A DNA stretch of 64,000 nucleotides from JABDFW01 sp035550215 (GCA_035550215.1 DASZPM010000007.1:62001-126000); one strand, 5' to 3'. Positions 25,268 through 35,653 are shown, counted from the first letter of the stretch. The notes: generated by a model from the letters alone, not told the origin. Numbers and translations: made by a program.

Positions 25268-26040
25268 TATTGCATTTCCCCGATACTGAACATTGTAGCA
25301 TAATTATCGGCCAGCTGCATTGCGAGCGGTCCGGGCTCATGGCACATGGGATGTTCCGCTATTTTAACGGGATGCACACTGTTAAACAACTTATCAACAT
25401 CTACATTAAGAGTAAGGCTGTGTATAAGGTGTTTGTGCTTTAGGAGAAAACCAATTTTTCTCGCAGCATTTTCACCTTGTTTATAGCCGCCCACATCAAA
25501 AGTGAATTGGTTGGCGGGTACTTGCGCGGCTGGTGACGTAGCCTGCAGTTTAAGCATTATATAACCCGTATTCCATGTCCAGAACATACCGTTTACGGGG
25601 TCAAGGGCGCCCGTTTGCACACTGCTTACATTGGTAACGCTATCAACCCCCAGCAGGAAGGAGATTGACGTAATTTTTTTCAGCGACAGCGGAATGGTAA
25701 TGGTTTGTGTGCTGGTATCTCCTGCATCAATTAAGAAGTAATCGTTGGGGAAAAATTGCACTGACATGTCGCTGCTGTCCTGCAACTGCACCTGTGTAAT
25801 ATAAAACCTGAATTTTTCTACAGTATAGCTCTCTCCAAACGGATTAGTGTACGTATTGCCCGGCGAAAAATGCTGCCTGCCTGCCATCAAATTAAATTTC
25901 AGTGTTAATTGTTCCCCCTGCTGCGTATTTTCTTTTACCTGGGAATAAACAGTTGCTGAATTAAGTAAACATAATACAGTCAACATCACACACAAAATGC
26001 CTGTTGTACTGGTTGTATAATGACGAATTGATAATTTCAT
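25267..26040 (-). CDS. MbnP-like copper-binding protein, exported
   Basis: The 257-residue protein has a signal peptide (about residues 13-34, ending VYSQ) and one MbnP-like domain: EQLTLKFNLMAGRQHF, VEKFRFYITQVQL, LIDAGD, then GMFWTWNTGYIMLKL with W154 and W156, and a closing LTLNVDVDKLF. The tryptophan-rich WTW segment is a likely candidate for the residue oxidised in MbnP relatives. Proteins of this group bind copper in the periplasm. The frame can be extended to 26070, but that would run into the sprA coding end; ATG 26040, 4 nt after the sprA stop, gives a proper signal peptide. Confidence 0.82.
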   Translation of the reverse strand: MKLSIRHYTTSTTGILCVMLTVLCLLNSATVYSQVKENTQQGEQLTLKFNLMAGRQHFSPGNTYTNPFGESYTVEKFRFYITQVQLQDSSDMSVQFFPNDYFLIDAGDTSTQTITIPLSLKKITSISFLLGVDSVTNVSSVQTGALDPVNGMFWTWNTGYIMLKLQATSPAAQVPANQFTFDVGGYKQGENAARKIGFLLKHKHLIHSLTLNVDVDKLFNSVHPVKIAEHPMCHEPGPLAMQLADNYATMFSIGEMQ

Positions 26041-26044
26041 AAAC

Positions 26045-29000
26045 TCACGGCTTCGGTGCGAGGGACACACTTATTTGTACACCTGCACTGGTGTTTGTTA
26101 TAGGTGCAGATGTTGAAATATACGGAATTGTTCTAATCTGGTCAAAATAAAATTTCAGCCTTACACGGCTGCTCATTACATAATCAACAGACGGCTGTAT
26201 TGTGATAACCTTTTGCCCCCCTGTGCTATATGCCGAAGTCTGGTCAAGCTGGCTGTTGCTTTGGGTGTCGTCTTCAAAAGAGAGGTCTAATCGTACCGTC
26301 AGGTCATTGTCTAGTCGTTTACCCTTTGTGAAAGGCATTCTGAACGGCAGGTTAAAGCCTTTTTTCCTGAAACTGCCCCCAAACGACCAGCCCGTGCTAC
26401 GCACTTCGCTTAGCTGATAATCTATAAGGCTAAGGCTAAGCTGTCTCCCTTTTTTATACTCAAAATGCAGGTTCATCTGTTTATTGGTGGTAACATCAAT
26501 GCCAATCAGCGGCGAAAACTGTTCCTGTATGGTAAGGTTTGGTACAAGGAAAAACGGCACGTAGTTGCCGGAAATGGTATCAATAAATGCGGGGGCGCCC
26601 AGGTGGTATGGGTCGTAATAGTATAGCGCACTTGTAAAGCTGTTCATGCTTAGTGTTGAAGTATATGCATGGGTTATACTGATGCTGCTGAATATTTCCG
26701 CAAGTGCCGGTATCCTGGTAAGGCCGTTGTATGTTAGCCGCCAGTTAGGCAGTGGCGCTATTCCGCTAAACGGGTTGGATTTTATGTTTGAATTATTTTC
26801 ATTCAGCAGTTTAACAGTGTTGGGGCTTTTGCCTGTATAGGCAGCTATAAAAGCAGGAATTAATACATCCTGCGCATACCGCCCGTACCCAAGCGGGTAC
26901 ACTACACCATTTGCATCGGTTGTAGTAGGGGAGCCTGCCGCCTTCCAGTATGGGTTTGCCTGCGCCAACCTGTTGGCAATTGTTTGCCGGTAATTTTGGA
27001 ATTTAATAAACGTGGACGAGAGCTGGTTGGGATTATATTTTGTAAACAAGGTTTTGAAACTAATATAAGAAACACTGAACCCGCCGCCTGCGTATGGATT
27101 ATAGTGCTTAAAGTCTCCAGACCCTGTTGAGTCTTTGAACAGTTCTGTATAATTCTTGGTGAAAGTCTTATCAAGATTAAGATCAATGGTAAAATCCCTT
27201 ACCGGTTCAAGCTGGGCTGAAAGACTAAGATGCTGCTCAAAATCCTGCTGGTAAAACAGGTTAAAAGTAGTATCTCTTGTAATAACACCCTGCCTCGCCT
27301 TCATATTAAGCCAGGTTGTGTCGGGCTGTTTGCCAAATACATACCCAAGGCCGGGCTGCATGCTGCTGAAGTTTTGACCCAGTATTTTGGTGCTGTCAAG
27401 ATAGCCTGGTATCCTGCTGTTGTAGGTTTCGTTATAGCTGGCAGTTACAGTTTTAAGCATAGTAATAAGCTGTGCTGCCGTTCTTACCGCGCCGCCTATC
27501 TGCCTTGGGCCCGACGCGTTTCGTTTTGCTTTACGCGCATCACGTTTTTGCTGCCTCCATTTGCGCAACGCTGCTTTTTTTGCCTTTCCTTTTAATCCCT
27601 TAATTACTTCTGCTCTCGGTTTTATATTAAATAATGAATCACTTATGTTACCGCTGCTGGTGTCTGTAATATTCTGACCCGGTGTTTTTGGTGTTGTAGC
27701 TTCGGTTAGAAATTTTGATTTACTGTATAATCTTGTAAGGTCAAACTGGCCGTTGAAATCATTTGACTGGCTGTTTTCAATAGTATTGCCAAGGTTTAAA
27801 GCAATGAGGCTCGCGCCAATCCAGTCATAAGAAGTAGTGTATGCATAACGAGCCGTTATCCAGTCGGTGGCAGGAAATTTAGCCAGTGGCAGGCTGTAAC
27901 TCAGGGTAGCCTTTTGCTGGTACATAGTATTTCTTCCGCCGCTGAAAAAATTACGCCTTACCGTATCACGCTTGGCTTTGGTATTTAACAAACCATAGGG
28001 CATATCAACCGTGGCGTTATTAATGGCGCTGAAATCAAGATTAAAGCTGCGGGTCAAGTCCCATTTAAAGTTATAATACCTGTCAAATGTAAACAGGTTG
28101 TTGAAGGACGAATCAACCTGCTCAACTTTATTACTGTCATAAATGTTTACTATCCTCGGTATATACAAACCCGTTTGCTTATTTATATCGGCCCTGAAGC
28201 CAATAAGCGAAGGTGTAAGGTTAAAATTAAAGTCTTTGATAAGAGACAGCCAGGGAGACCTGTTCTTGATAAGTTTTTTAAATGGCTCAATATATTTTGA
28301 CTGGCCGTTGTACGTATATCCAAAACCACCCCGTTGTTTTACAATATTATTTTGGGTGATGGTAGGATTAGTTTGAAGAAAACTGGTGTACGAGTAACTG
28401 AAATCGAAATTGCTCAGGCTCCACAGTTTCGGTTTTTTCCCATTTACGCCAAACCGCATATTGGTAAGGTTGATGGTTTTAATAGTAGTCTGGTCGATAC
28501 CTGCAGCCCTGACCGAGTCTATCATTTTCCCTGCCGTGGCCAATTTATATTTATACAGCACGTCCTGGTCGTAGGGGTCGTATTCAGGTTTTAAAACAGT
28601 GCGGTCAATACTTGCGTACACAGGTATGGTAATGCCGGCTTTTTTAGGCAACAGCCTGCCGGCATCAATATTAATGGCGCCGTCAAATTGCATCATGTCA
28701 GTAAATGAGCGCTGGTTAACCTGCTGCTCAATCGTACCCCACCCGGCAGTATAGGTATTGGCAGAAAGAGACATTGTACCAAGATCAGCCAATCCTATAT
28801 CAACCCTGCCAAGTGCAGCCCATCCTCCCTGTTCATCAATTTGCGACAACCTTAATTCATCAACCCATACTTCTGCATTTACAGTTGTATTGGTGGTTTT
28901 AGCATTTTCAATACCAATTAATATGCCCTGCACTTCGGCGAGGTTAGGGTTTCCCATCACTGCGTATGTCTTGCTGGTGGCAGTAGCCTCCCTGTAAATT

Positions 29001-32000
29001 TTACTGATGGATTGCCCTGATGCATCACGCCGCAATTTCAATTGCACAAGGTCTTGCAGGGCAAAGTCAAGATTGTTGACGGACGGCCAAATATCATCCG
29101 CGCTTGCCGTGGCATTGGGCAGGGTTACTTTTAAAGGTATGCGAACCTCGTAATAGTTTGTCAGGAAGTCCTGGCCTATGCGGATAACAGCATATAAATC
29201 ACCATCATTTATTTGAGGTTGATTGAGGATTGATTCGGCATGAACGAACATGGACAACTCACCATAACGCCTGATATCAAGGTTGAGGGTCTTGAATACA
29301 GCCCTTGCATCGCCTTTGCCAAGATTATGCACGCGCAGGCTCATTGATTGCTCGTTCTGCAACAGGTTGACGCCATTGTTGCTTAATATCTGTACACGTT
29401 CAATGCCCGGCGGTATTTTGTAGGGAATAGGCAGCCTGCTGCTGTTTTCTTCTACATTTACTGAAAGCACATCAAACGAAGTATTGGTGTTGGCTGCGAT
29501 AGGCGTATAAGAGCCCGTGGTATCGAGATTATAGGTGAATGTTCTCCACTGGTTGCGCACCAGGTCTAAGGTGGCAAAGCGCATTACAACAGAATCTTCA
29601 AACCCTGTAAGGTACATCCTCATAAAGCGGATGGATTTGAAATCAGGTATGTTGCCTATTTTGGCAGTAAAATCTTTTACCGGCACGCGGAATAAATACC
29701 ATGTTTCAGGAGTTGAACTGCCGTTGGCAAGGTGAGGAGTTACAACTCTTTGATCTGTTATATATTTTGTTAAGCCGACAGCCATGCCTGGTTTAAGGTC
29801 AATTTCATATTCGTAATATTCTTCCGTTTCATTAAGGGTATTGTCGTGGTCAAGGTCTTCATTGTCCGGGTATAATGTAGCGGCAGGAGAGAATTGAGAT
29901 GTGTTGCCGGCGACGGGTGAATTACCCTGCGGGTTATTGTAGTTTTTATACCTGCCTAAAATACCTGTTTTAGCCGCATCATAGCTCGCATCCCTGTACC
30001 ACTTGTAATCGTCGTTGGACGGGTCACTGAATGCTTTTTGATAAACTGCTGAAGTTGTACCGAAGTTATTGGCAAGCTGTGAAAGGTAATTCGTTCTTTT
30101 TGAACGTTCGTCGTTATCATTCAATCCATCAAATCCAACGTCCTGGTATTGACGGTCATTCGGGTCGTTGCTAAAAGCCTGGGTTATTTGTATTGGGTTT
30201 AACGGCGCGCGCCCCCATGTGGTAGTACTGTCAATAGCAGCGGGCTGCGTGGGCGTATTCAGGCCATTTTCGTAAAATCGCCTGCCGTCCTTTAAAATGT
30301 CTTCGCTTACGCTTCCAAGGTCAATATATAATTTGCCGCCAGAACTTGCCGGGTCTTTTATAAAGGGGTCTTGCACCCAAAATTGGATAAATTCAATATT
30401 GCTGGTCTCAAAATCAGTCTGGTCAAGGCTTCGCATAATACCTCCCCAACGCTGCTTAAGCGTGTTAGGTTGAAATTTGCCATCAGCGGTTATATCTGCT
30501 TTGTCAGACGTAAAATTGTATGGCCCGGGTTCGGCGGGATAATAAGCGAGGTCAAAGGTAGAGGTCAGAACGTCTGTGATATTCGTCGTCCTTTGCGGGA
30601 ATAACTCATTTGTACTTACGGCACGTACGCGCGGGTCGCTTAACTCGTTCTTATTATCACGCAGCGGGTTATTAGGGCTTGTTTTGTCCTGCAAAATTGG
30701 TTCTATATTATACCATGCAAGCTTTGCGCGGTTTTTACCATAATCAATGGAATCAAGCAGGGTTGCTTCAGGAAAGAGGCCATTACCTGCCGGAGTTGAT
30801 GCCAGCGCCCAGGATACAAAGGGGAACCTCAAATCGACACTGCTGCTGCTGCCTTCAAAGTCATCGATATAGATGAGGCCGTTTGCGCCTGAGCCAATTT
30901 GTGGGGCATGCCCTGGTTTAAGAAACGCGGCTTCGCCGTACGCATTAATGGTACTGGGTGTGTTTGTTGTATAAAATGGCAACCTGTTCAACATTCTTGT
31001 AAGGCCCGGGAGGGTTGACCGGTAATTAAAATCTACGCCATACATGGTGTTTCGTATAGGGTCTTCGCCATAATCTTCCTTTGTAAAAAATGGCCTTTCA
31101 CTCAGGCGCTCCATGGTTGCGCCTAATGAAAGTTTTTTACTTAATGCGTAATCTGCCCTCAACCCAAAAAAACTTTTTTGCTGTATCCCGAAACTGGCGT
31201 TGTTTTCATACTGCACATTAATAGGCACTCCCGAATTTAGTATTGCCTGGTTAATAACCTTCAGGGTGCCTAAATTATAATCAATAATATAATCCTGGTT
31301 TTCCACTAATGGTTGTCCGCCTGCTGTTACCGTGACTGAGCCCGGCGGTATATTAAAACCGCCTAAATACACCTCTGAATTGGAAGAGCCCTTTACCGTG
31401 CCCTGCAATAAATAGTGGTCGAGGTTGGCATAGGTTTGCGCGATGGCTTTTATAGAATCATACAACTGGTTATATATGTATTTATCAGCAATTGTATCCG
31501 GCACCCCGGAAAATGCCCTGTCTTTCAAATCCCGTCCAAAAGGTTGCAGCAACGGGAAGATTATTTTTCCCTGCTGGGATAGTACGGTAAAACTATCAAC
31601 ATAATCAAATTGCCCGTCAGGCGCCGGGTCATTACGATAGTTAAGCCTGTCAAGATTAAGGATAGAAATAAGCGATTTACCTGATACAGCGGTGCTGCTT
31701 TCAGGCAGGTACCTCTTTGTACCGCCGCTTGGCTCCTGGTATAATACATTTACATTAAAACCATCCTGCTGCAGGCTGGTAACGTCAAGCGAATAAACGT
31801 TTTTCATCATCAACTGCCATATAGGCAAGGCAGGCCGTTGAGATGTTGCTTTTAATAATTTAAGGAACAACACCTTCTGTACACCGCTGGTTGAGTCAAC
31901 GGTCACATCCTGTGAAAACTCACCCACCTGGTAAACCCTGCCGTTATAGGTGTACTGGTAGGCTACCGCCAGTACATCATTTGGCTGCAACTGCTGCCGA

Positions 32001-33325
32001 AGGCACAAAAAGCCGACTTTAGGATTGAAATAGTATTCGCTTGGGTCAAGTTTCCTGGCAAAGGTTTTTTCATAATCTTCCACCGGGGTTAGCCCTCTTT
32101 GAGTCAGCGTGGTATTTACAAAGGTTGGGTCACGGTTGGCTTTATTCCCAGCTAAAAAATTATACAGGTCATTTGAGCCATTATCCGGCAGGCCATTGGT
32201 ACTCAGTAACGGGTGAACATTACTGTTGTATGGGGAGTCCTCCCCTAAATCAGCCAGGCCAACGATTGCCCTGGTATTGGTAACAGTGCCGGTACGGTTA
32301 GTTACCCAAACTTCCAGCCTCAATATTTGTATTTGGCTGTTAATAACCGGCAGGTTTGCCATTGCCTTATTATAGTTGCGCCTGAAGTATTGCCCCATTA
32401 AAAAGTTCCTGTTTTCGTCGTAGTCATCCAGTTTCTTATTTATTTGGGTACTTAACCCGCCGCCCTGTAATGTTACTGACTGTCTTTGCGAGCGTTGGTT
32501 GGCAATAGCAGTAGTAATTGTTAATTTACCAAACTGTAACTGTGTTTTAATGCCAAAAAGGCTTTGTACGCTGGACATAAGCGTACTTTTTGTTTGAAAC
32601 GAGATATTGCCGGCTTCAACTGACTTTATAATCTCATCATCCATGCCTTTATAATCCAGCTTTAACTGGTTTTCATAATCAAAATTGGCTAAGGTGTTAT
32701 AATTAATCGGCAGTTTAAGCTTATCACCAATACTGGCGTTTACATTAACGTTTGACGTCATATCAAAATCAAACCCGCCGTTTCTTTGCGCCCTTTCCGG
32801 TAGAGTGGGGTTTTTAACATGCTGCCCTGTATACCCAAGTTTAAGGTCAACACTGCCCTCAGGCTTTATGTCAACTTTCAGGCCGTTAGGCCCAACACCA
32901 AAAATCCTGTCAAACAACTTATTATAAACATGTGGTTTTGGCCGCAGTGTGTTACGGTTTAATGTACTTAAGGCTTCGGAGCGCTGGTTAAAGTAGTCGT
33001 CCTCCGCCATTTGGTTTTGCAGCGCCCAAAATTCATCAAAAGTTAGGGTAGTGGGCGTTCTGTAAATGGTGTTACCTATTTTTTCAGTAATAATATACTG
33101 TTTGGTAACCGGGTCGTACTCTATTGAACGTTTTATAATAGACGTATCACTAAGGTAAAAAGGGTTATGATTTGGCCAGCTATAGGGGTCGCCGCGCCGG
33201 TCTTGCAGGGGGTAGTGTAACGAATCACCCGATGGCGCTGTATTAACTTTCTTTTGCGCCAGCAATGTGTTACTACCTGCGAGCAATACTATAAATACTG
33301 TAATTAATAAAAAACGAATACCCAA
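26045..33325 (-). CDS. sprA: SprA, outer-membrane translocon of the type IX secretion system
   Basis: At 2426 residues it matches the exceptional size of SprA/Sov, a single-chain beta-barrel of about 36 strands through which type IX substrates cross the outer membrane; in gliding species it is needed for motility adhesin export. The signal peptide covers residues 1-23 (ending LLAQ). The SprA N-terminal repeat is recognisable in SVDLKLGYTGQHVKNPTLPE and LKLPINYNTLANFDYENQLK, with VNASIGDKLKLPI. The rest is rich in alternating aromatic strands. A basic loop (KAKKAALRKWRQQKRDARK) near residue 1915 is notable. It follows ruvA by 39 nt, an order widespread in the phylum. Confidence 0.96.
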   Translation of the reverse strand: MGIRFLLITVFIVLLAGSNTLLAQKKVNTAPSGDSLHYPLQDRRGDPYSWPNHNPFYLSDTSIIKRSIEYDPVTKQYIITEKIGNTIYRTPTTLTFDEFWALQNQMAEDDYFNQRSEALSTLNRNTLRPKPHVYNKLFDRIFGVGPNGLKVDIKPEGSVDLKLGYTGQHVKNPTLPERAQRNGGFDFDMTSNVNVNASIGDKLKLPINYNTLANFDYENQLKLDYKGMDDEIIKSVEAGNISFQTKSTLMSSVQSLFGIKTQLQFGKLTITTAIANQRSQRQSVTLQGGGLSTQINKKLDDYDENRNFLMGQYFRRNYNKAMANLPVINSQIQILRLEVWVTNRTGTVTNTRAIVGLADLGEDSPYNSNVHPLLSTNGLPDNGSNDLYNFLAGNKANRDPTFVNTTLTQRGLTPVEDYEKTFARKLDPSEYYFNPKVGFLCLRQQLQPNDVLAVAYQYTYNGRVYQVGEFSQDVTVDSTSGVQKVLFLKLLKATSQRPALPIWQLMMKNVYSLDVTSLQQDGFNVNVLYQEPSGGTKRYLPESSTAVSGKSLISILNLDRLNYRNDPAPDGQFDYVDSFTVLSQQGKIIFPLLQPFGRDLKDRAFSGVPDTIADKYIYNQLYDSIKAIAQTYANLDHYLLQGTVKGSSNSEVYLGGFNIPPGSVTVTAGGQPLVENQDYIIDYNLGTLKVINQAILNSGVPINVQYENNASFGIQQKSFFGLRADYALSKKLSLGATMERLSERPFFTKEDYGEDPIRNTMYGVDFNYRSTLPGLTRMLNRLPFYTTNTPSTINAYGEAAFLKPGHAPQIGSGANGLIYIDDFEGSSSSVDLRFPFVSWALASTPAGNGLFPEATLLDSIDYGKNRAKLAWYNIEPILQDKTSPNNPLRDNKNELSDPRVRAVSTNELFPQRTTNITDVLTSTFDLAYYPAEPGPYNFTSDKADITADGKFQPNTLKQRWGGIMRSLDQTDFETSNIEFIQFWVQDPFIKDPASSGGKLYIDLGSVSEDILKDGRRFYENGLNTPTQPAAIDSTTTWGRAPLNPIQITQAFSNDPNDRQYQDVGFDGLNDNDERSKRTNYLSQLANNFGTTSAVYQKAFSDPSNDDYKWYRDASYDAAKTGILGRYKNYNNPQGNSPVAGNTSQFSPAATLYPDNEDLDHDNTLNETEEYYEYEIDLKPGMAVGLTKYITDQRVVTPHLANGSSTPETWYLFRVPVKDFTAKIGNIPDFKSIRFMRMYLTGFEDSVVMRFATLDLVRNQWRTFTYNLDTTGSYTPIAANTNTSFDVLSVNVEENSSRLPIPYKIPPGIERVQILSNNGVNLLQNEQSMSLRVHNLGKGDARAVFKTLNLDIRRYGELSMFVHAESILNQPQINDGDLYAVIRIGQDFLTNYYEVRIPLKVTLPNATASADDIWPSVNNLDFALQDLVQLKLRRDASGQSISKIYREATATSKTYAVMGNPNLAEVQGILIGIENAKTTNTTVNAEVWVDELRLSQIDEQGGWAALGRVDIGLADLGTMSLSANTYTAGWGTIEQQVNQRSFTDMMQFDGAINIDAGRLLPKKAGITIPVYASIDRTVLKPEYDPYDQDVLYKYKLATAGKMIDSVRAAGIDQTTIKTINLTNMRFGVNGKKPKLWSLSNFDFSYSYTSFLQTNPTITQNNIVKQRGGFGYTYNGQSKYIEPFKKLIKNRSPWLSLIKDFNFNLTPSLIGFRADINKQTGLYIPRIVNIYDSNKVEQVDSSFNNLFTFDRYYNFKWDLTRSFNLDFSAINNATVDMPYGLLNTKAKRDTVRRNFFSGGRNTMYQQKATLSYSLPLAKFPATDWITARYAYTTSYDWIGASLIALNLGNTIENSQSNDFNGQFDLTRLYSKSKFLTEATTPKTPGQNITDTSSGNISDSLFNIKPRAEVIKGLKGKAKKAALRKWRQQKRDARKAKRNASGPRQIGGAVRTAAQLITMLKTVTASYNETYNSRIPGYLDSTKILGQNFSSMQPGLGYVFGKQPDTTWLNMKARQGVITRDTTFNLFYQQDFEQHLSLSAQLEPVRDFTIDLNLDKTFTKNYTELFKDSTGSGDFKHYNPYAGGGFSVSYISFKTLFTKYNPNQLSSTFIKFQNYRQTIANRLAQANPYWKAAGSPTTTDANGVVYPLGYGRYAQDVLIPAFIAAYTGKSPNTVKLLNENNSNIKSNPFSGIAPLPNWRLTYNGLTRIPALAEIFSSISITHAYTSTLSMNSFTSALYYYDPYHLGAPAFIDTISGNYVPFFLVPNLTIQEQFSPLIGIDVTTNKQMNLHFEYKKGRQLSLSLIDYQLSEVRSTGWSFGGSFRKKGFNLPFRMPFTKGKRLDNDLTVRLDLSFEDDTQSNSQLDQTSAYSTGGQKVITIQPSVDYVMSSRVRLKFYFDQIRTIPYISTSAPITNTSAGVQISVSLAPKP

Positions 33326-33364
33326 TTTGCGTTAGCGATGGTTAAGTAAAGGTTGCGTCAATAA

Positions 33365-33946
33365 CTATAGGTTTTTGAGTGCTGTTTTAATTAATTCTTC
33401 AAGGGTTATATTATCTGTTTTATGCGCTTTTTTCAGGGCATTTTCTGCAACCTGTTTTGCAATACCTAATGCCATAAGAGCATTTAATGCATCCTGGTCG
33501 ATAGTGGCAGCAGCGCCACTTGGGGTTACTATGCCCGCAGTGGGCAATTTTCCCACTTTATCCTTCAATTCAAGTATAAGCCGTTCCGCAGTTTTACGGC
33601 CTATGCCTTTAATACTTTCCAGCAGCCTTGCGTTGCCCTGCAAAATGGCCCTTATAATTTCATCGGGTTTCATTCCCGAAAGCATCATTCTCGCAGTAGC
33701 CGCGCCAACGCCCGATACACTGATAAGCTGTAAAAAAAGATCTTTTTCTTCCTGTCCAAAAAAACCAAACAAAGTTTGGCCGTTCTCCGTTATGTGCAGG
33801 TAAGTTAACAGTTGCCCGCTGCCGCTATTGCTGATGTGCGAATAAGTGTTAAGGCTTATCTGCAACTCATACCCAACCCCGTTTACATCCACTATAACCT
33901 GCGCGGGCGATTTATGCACAAAGTTGCCCCTTACAAATGCTATCAT
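33365..33946 (-). CDS. ruvA: Holliday junction branch-migration protein RuvA
   Basis: Cytosolic tetramer that binds four-way DNA junctions and recruits RuvB. Domains are complete: the OB-fold (residues 1-62, MIAFVRGN...VIVDVNGVGYEL), two helix-hairpin-helix motifs (LISVSGVGAATARMML and IKGIGRKTAERLILEL), and the C-terminal three-helix domain III (DALNALMALGIAKQVAENAL). Length 193 is normal. It is the first gene of a run ruvA-sprA-mbnP-mbnH on the minus strand, with a -7 element 14 nt upstream. ruvB is not in the window. Confidence 0.97.
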   Translation of the reverse strand: MIAFVRGNFVHKSPAQVIVDVNGVGYELQISLNTYSHISNSGSGQLLTYLHITENGQTLFGFFGQEEKDLFLQLISVSGVGAATARMMLSGMKPDEIIRAILQGNARLLESIKGIGRKTAERLILELKDKVGKLPTAGIVTPSGAAATIDQDALNALMALGIAKQVAENALKKAHKTDNITLEELIKTALKNL

Positions 33947-33959
33947 AACTGCGATTAAC

Positions 33960-33967
33960 CAAAAGTA
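33960..33967 (-). promoter_or_regulatory. -7 element upstream of ruvA
   Basis: TACTTTTG on the minus strand is an exact TAnnTTTG match; transcription would start within about 10 nt of the ruvA ATG. No TTTG is seen at the expected -33 distance. Confidence 0.4.
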
Positions 33968-34173
33968 TGGTTTTCAGCCAAATAATACATTAATTTATAA
34001 AGGTATTTTTGGAAATACAAGTGCCGGCAAGAGCAAAAAAAATGCTAAAACTGCGCAATAAACTGTGCCGGGTATATTTGAACACCGCGGGGAAACCACA
34101 GGTTATTTTTATATTAAATCGTTTTTAAATGTAATGCAACCCCTTGTTAAGACAATAACGCAATCAAAAGCCA

Positions 34174-34181
34174 TAACTTTG
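34174..34181 (+). promoter_or_regulatory. -7 element upstream of sdaA
   Basis: TAACTTTG is an exact TAnnTTTG match, 17 nt before the sdaA ATG. The -33 element is not evident. Confidence 0.4.
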
Positions 34182-34198
34182 GAAATTAAAACCGGGTT

Positions 34199-35626
34199 AT
34201 GCCGCACGAGTCAATTTCAGTATTTGATATGCTAAAAATAGGGGTGGGGCCGTCAAGTTCACACACACTCGGGCCATGGCGGGCGGCACAAAGGTTTGTG
34301 GAAACACTCGCAAAAAAGTTTGGGTTGGCGCATATAAATAAAGTGAGCGTAATGCTGTACGGCTCTCTTGCCAAAACCGGGAAGGGGCATGGAACAGATA
34401 TAGCGGTTGTTTTGGGCCTTTGCGGTGAAGACCCCGTTACAATTAATGTGAACCTGATACAGCAGAAAATAGCCCAAATTGCAGAAAAGCAGTTATTACC
34501 ATTAGGAGGCGGCAAAGATGTTCCGTTTGACCCTTTACTGAATGTGCAGTTTTTATTTGAAGAAACTCTGCCATTTCATCCCAATGGCCTTACCTTTTTA
34601 GCAGATGTTGACAATGGCGAAAATATAAGCGAAACATATTATTCCATCGGGGGTGGTTTTGTGGTGAAAGAGGGGGAGAAAGGTAACGCAAAAAGCCAGG
34701 TTGATTTGCCGTTTCCTGTCAATACGGCCAGCGACCTGATGCATTGGTGCATGAAGACTGGCATGGCCATACATGAAATTGTACTTGAAAATGAATGTGC
34801 GTGGCGCAGTGAAGCTGAGACAAGAAGCGGCGTATTGAAAATATGGGAAACGATGCGTGATTGTATTTACCGCGGCTGCCATACAAGGGGCGAGTTGCCG
34901 GGTGGCCTGCAGGTGAGGCGCCGGGCGTATGATTTGAATAAAAAATTACTTTGCGGGCGGCAGTATAATAATTATGATACATGGTTGCAAGCCATACGGC
35001 AAGGGGGAAATAATTTTAAGTACACGCTGGATTGGGTAAGTTGTTTTGCGCTGGCGGTAAATGAAGAAAATGCATCGTTCGGCAGGGTAGTTACTGCGCC
35101 TACCAACGGCGCCGCGGGTGTTATTCCTGCGGTGCTGCAATATTTTATAGTGTTTTGCGATGGGTACGATGAAGAGAGGATAATGCGCTTTTTGTTAACT
35201 GCCTCTGAAATAGGCAGCATCTTTAAAAAGGAAGCCACTATTTCTGCTGCCATGGGTGGCTGCCAGGCAGAAATAGGAGTGTCATCTGCTATGGCTGCCG
35301 CGGCATTAACCGAAAGCCTGGGTGGAACACAAAGGCAGGCATTGATGGCAGCCGAAATAGCTATGGAGCATCACCTTGGCCTTACCTGCGACCCGATTGG
35401 AGGTCTTGTGCAAATTCCATGTATTGAGCGTAACACTATGGGCGCTATAAAAGCTATCACTGCAAGTCAACTGGCTTTGCAAAGTGCGCCTGACTATGCC
35501 AAAGTATCCCTTGACAAAGTGATACAAACCATGTGGAATACTGCTGTTGATATGAACAGCAAATACAAAGAGACTGCTGAAGCCGGGCTTGCCGTGCATG
35601 TGCCCCTTGGTTTAAAAGAATGCTGA
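34199..35626 (+). CDS. sdaA: L-serine ammonia-lyase, iron-sulfur dependent, single chain
   Basis: It deaminates L-serine to pyruvate and ammonia in the cytosol. The N-terminal beta domain starts MPHESISVFDMLKIG and contains GVGPSSSHTLGP. The catalytic alpha domain contains VTAPTNGAAGVIPA and the [4Fe-4S] cysteines in GGCQAEIG and CDPIGGLVQIPC (spacing 11, as in the type 2 enzymes). At 475 residues both domains are on one polypeptide, unlike the two-chain enzyme of Firmicutes. It starts with ATG 34199 and diverges from ruvA. Confidence 0.96.
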   Translation: MPHESISVFDMLKIGVGPSSSHTLGPWRAAQRFVETLAKKFGLAHINKVSVMLYGSLAKTGKGHGTDIAVVLGLCGEDPVTINVNLIQQKIAQIAEKQLLPLGGGKDVPFDPLLNVQFLFEETLPFHPNGLTFLADVDNGENISETYYSIGGGFVVKEGEKGNAKSQVDLPFPVNTASDLMHWCMKTGMAIHEIVLENECAWRSEAETRSGVLKIWETMRDCIYRGCHTRGELPGGLQVRRRAYDLNKKLLCGRQYNNYDTWLQAIRQGGNNFKYTLDWVSCFALAVNEENASFGRVVTAPTNGAAGVIPAVLQYFIVFCDGYDEERIMRFLLTASEIGSIFKKEATISAAMGGCQAEIGVSSAMAAAALTESLGGTQRQALMAAEIAMEHHLGLTCDPIGGLVQIPCIERNTMGAIKAITASQLALQSAPDYAKVSLDKVIQTMWNTAVDMNSKYKETAEAGLAVHVPLGLKEC

Positions 35627-35653
35627 ACAATCGAAACGGGAGTGTAGTACATT

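Noticed and set aside
26045..26070. Longer MbnP start at 26070
   Set aside because: It would overlap the sprA stop and put ten polar residues before the signal peptide; ATG 26040 fits better.
26045..33325. Many open frames on both strands inside sprA
   Set aside because: All overlap a single uninterrupted 2426-codon gene with a recognisable product and have no independent support.
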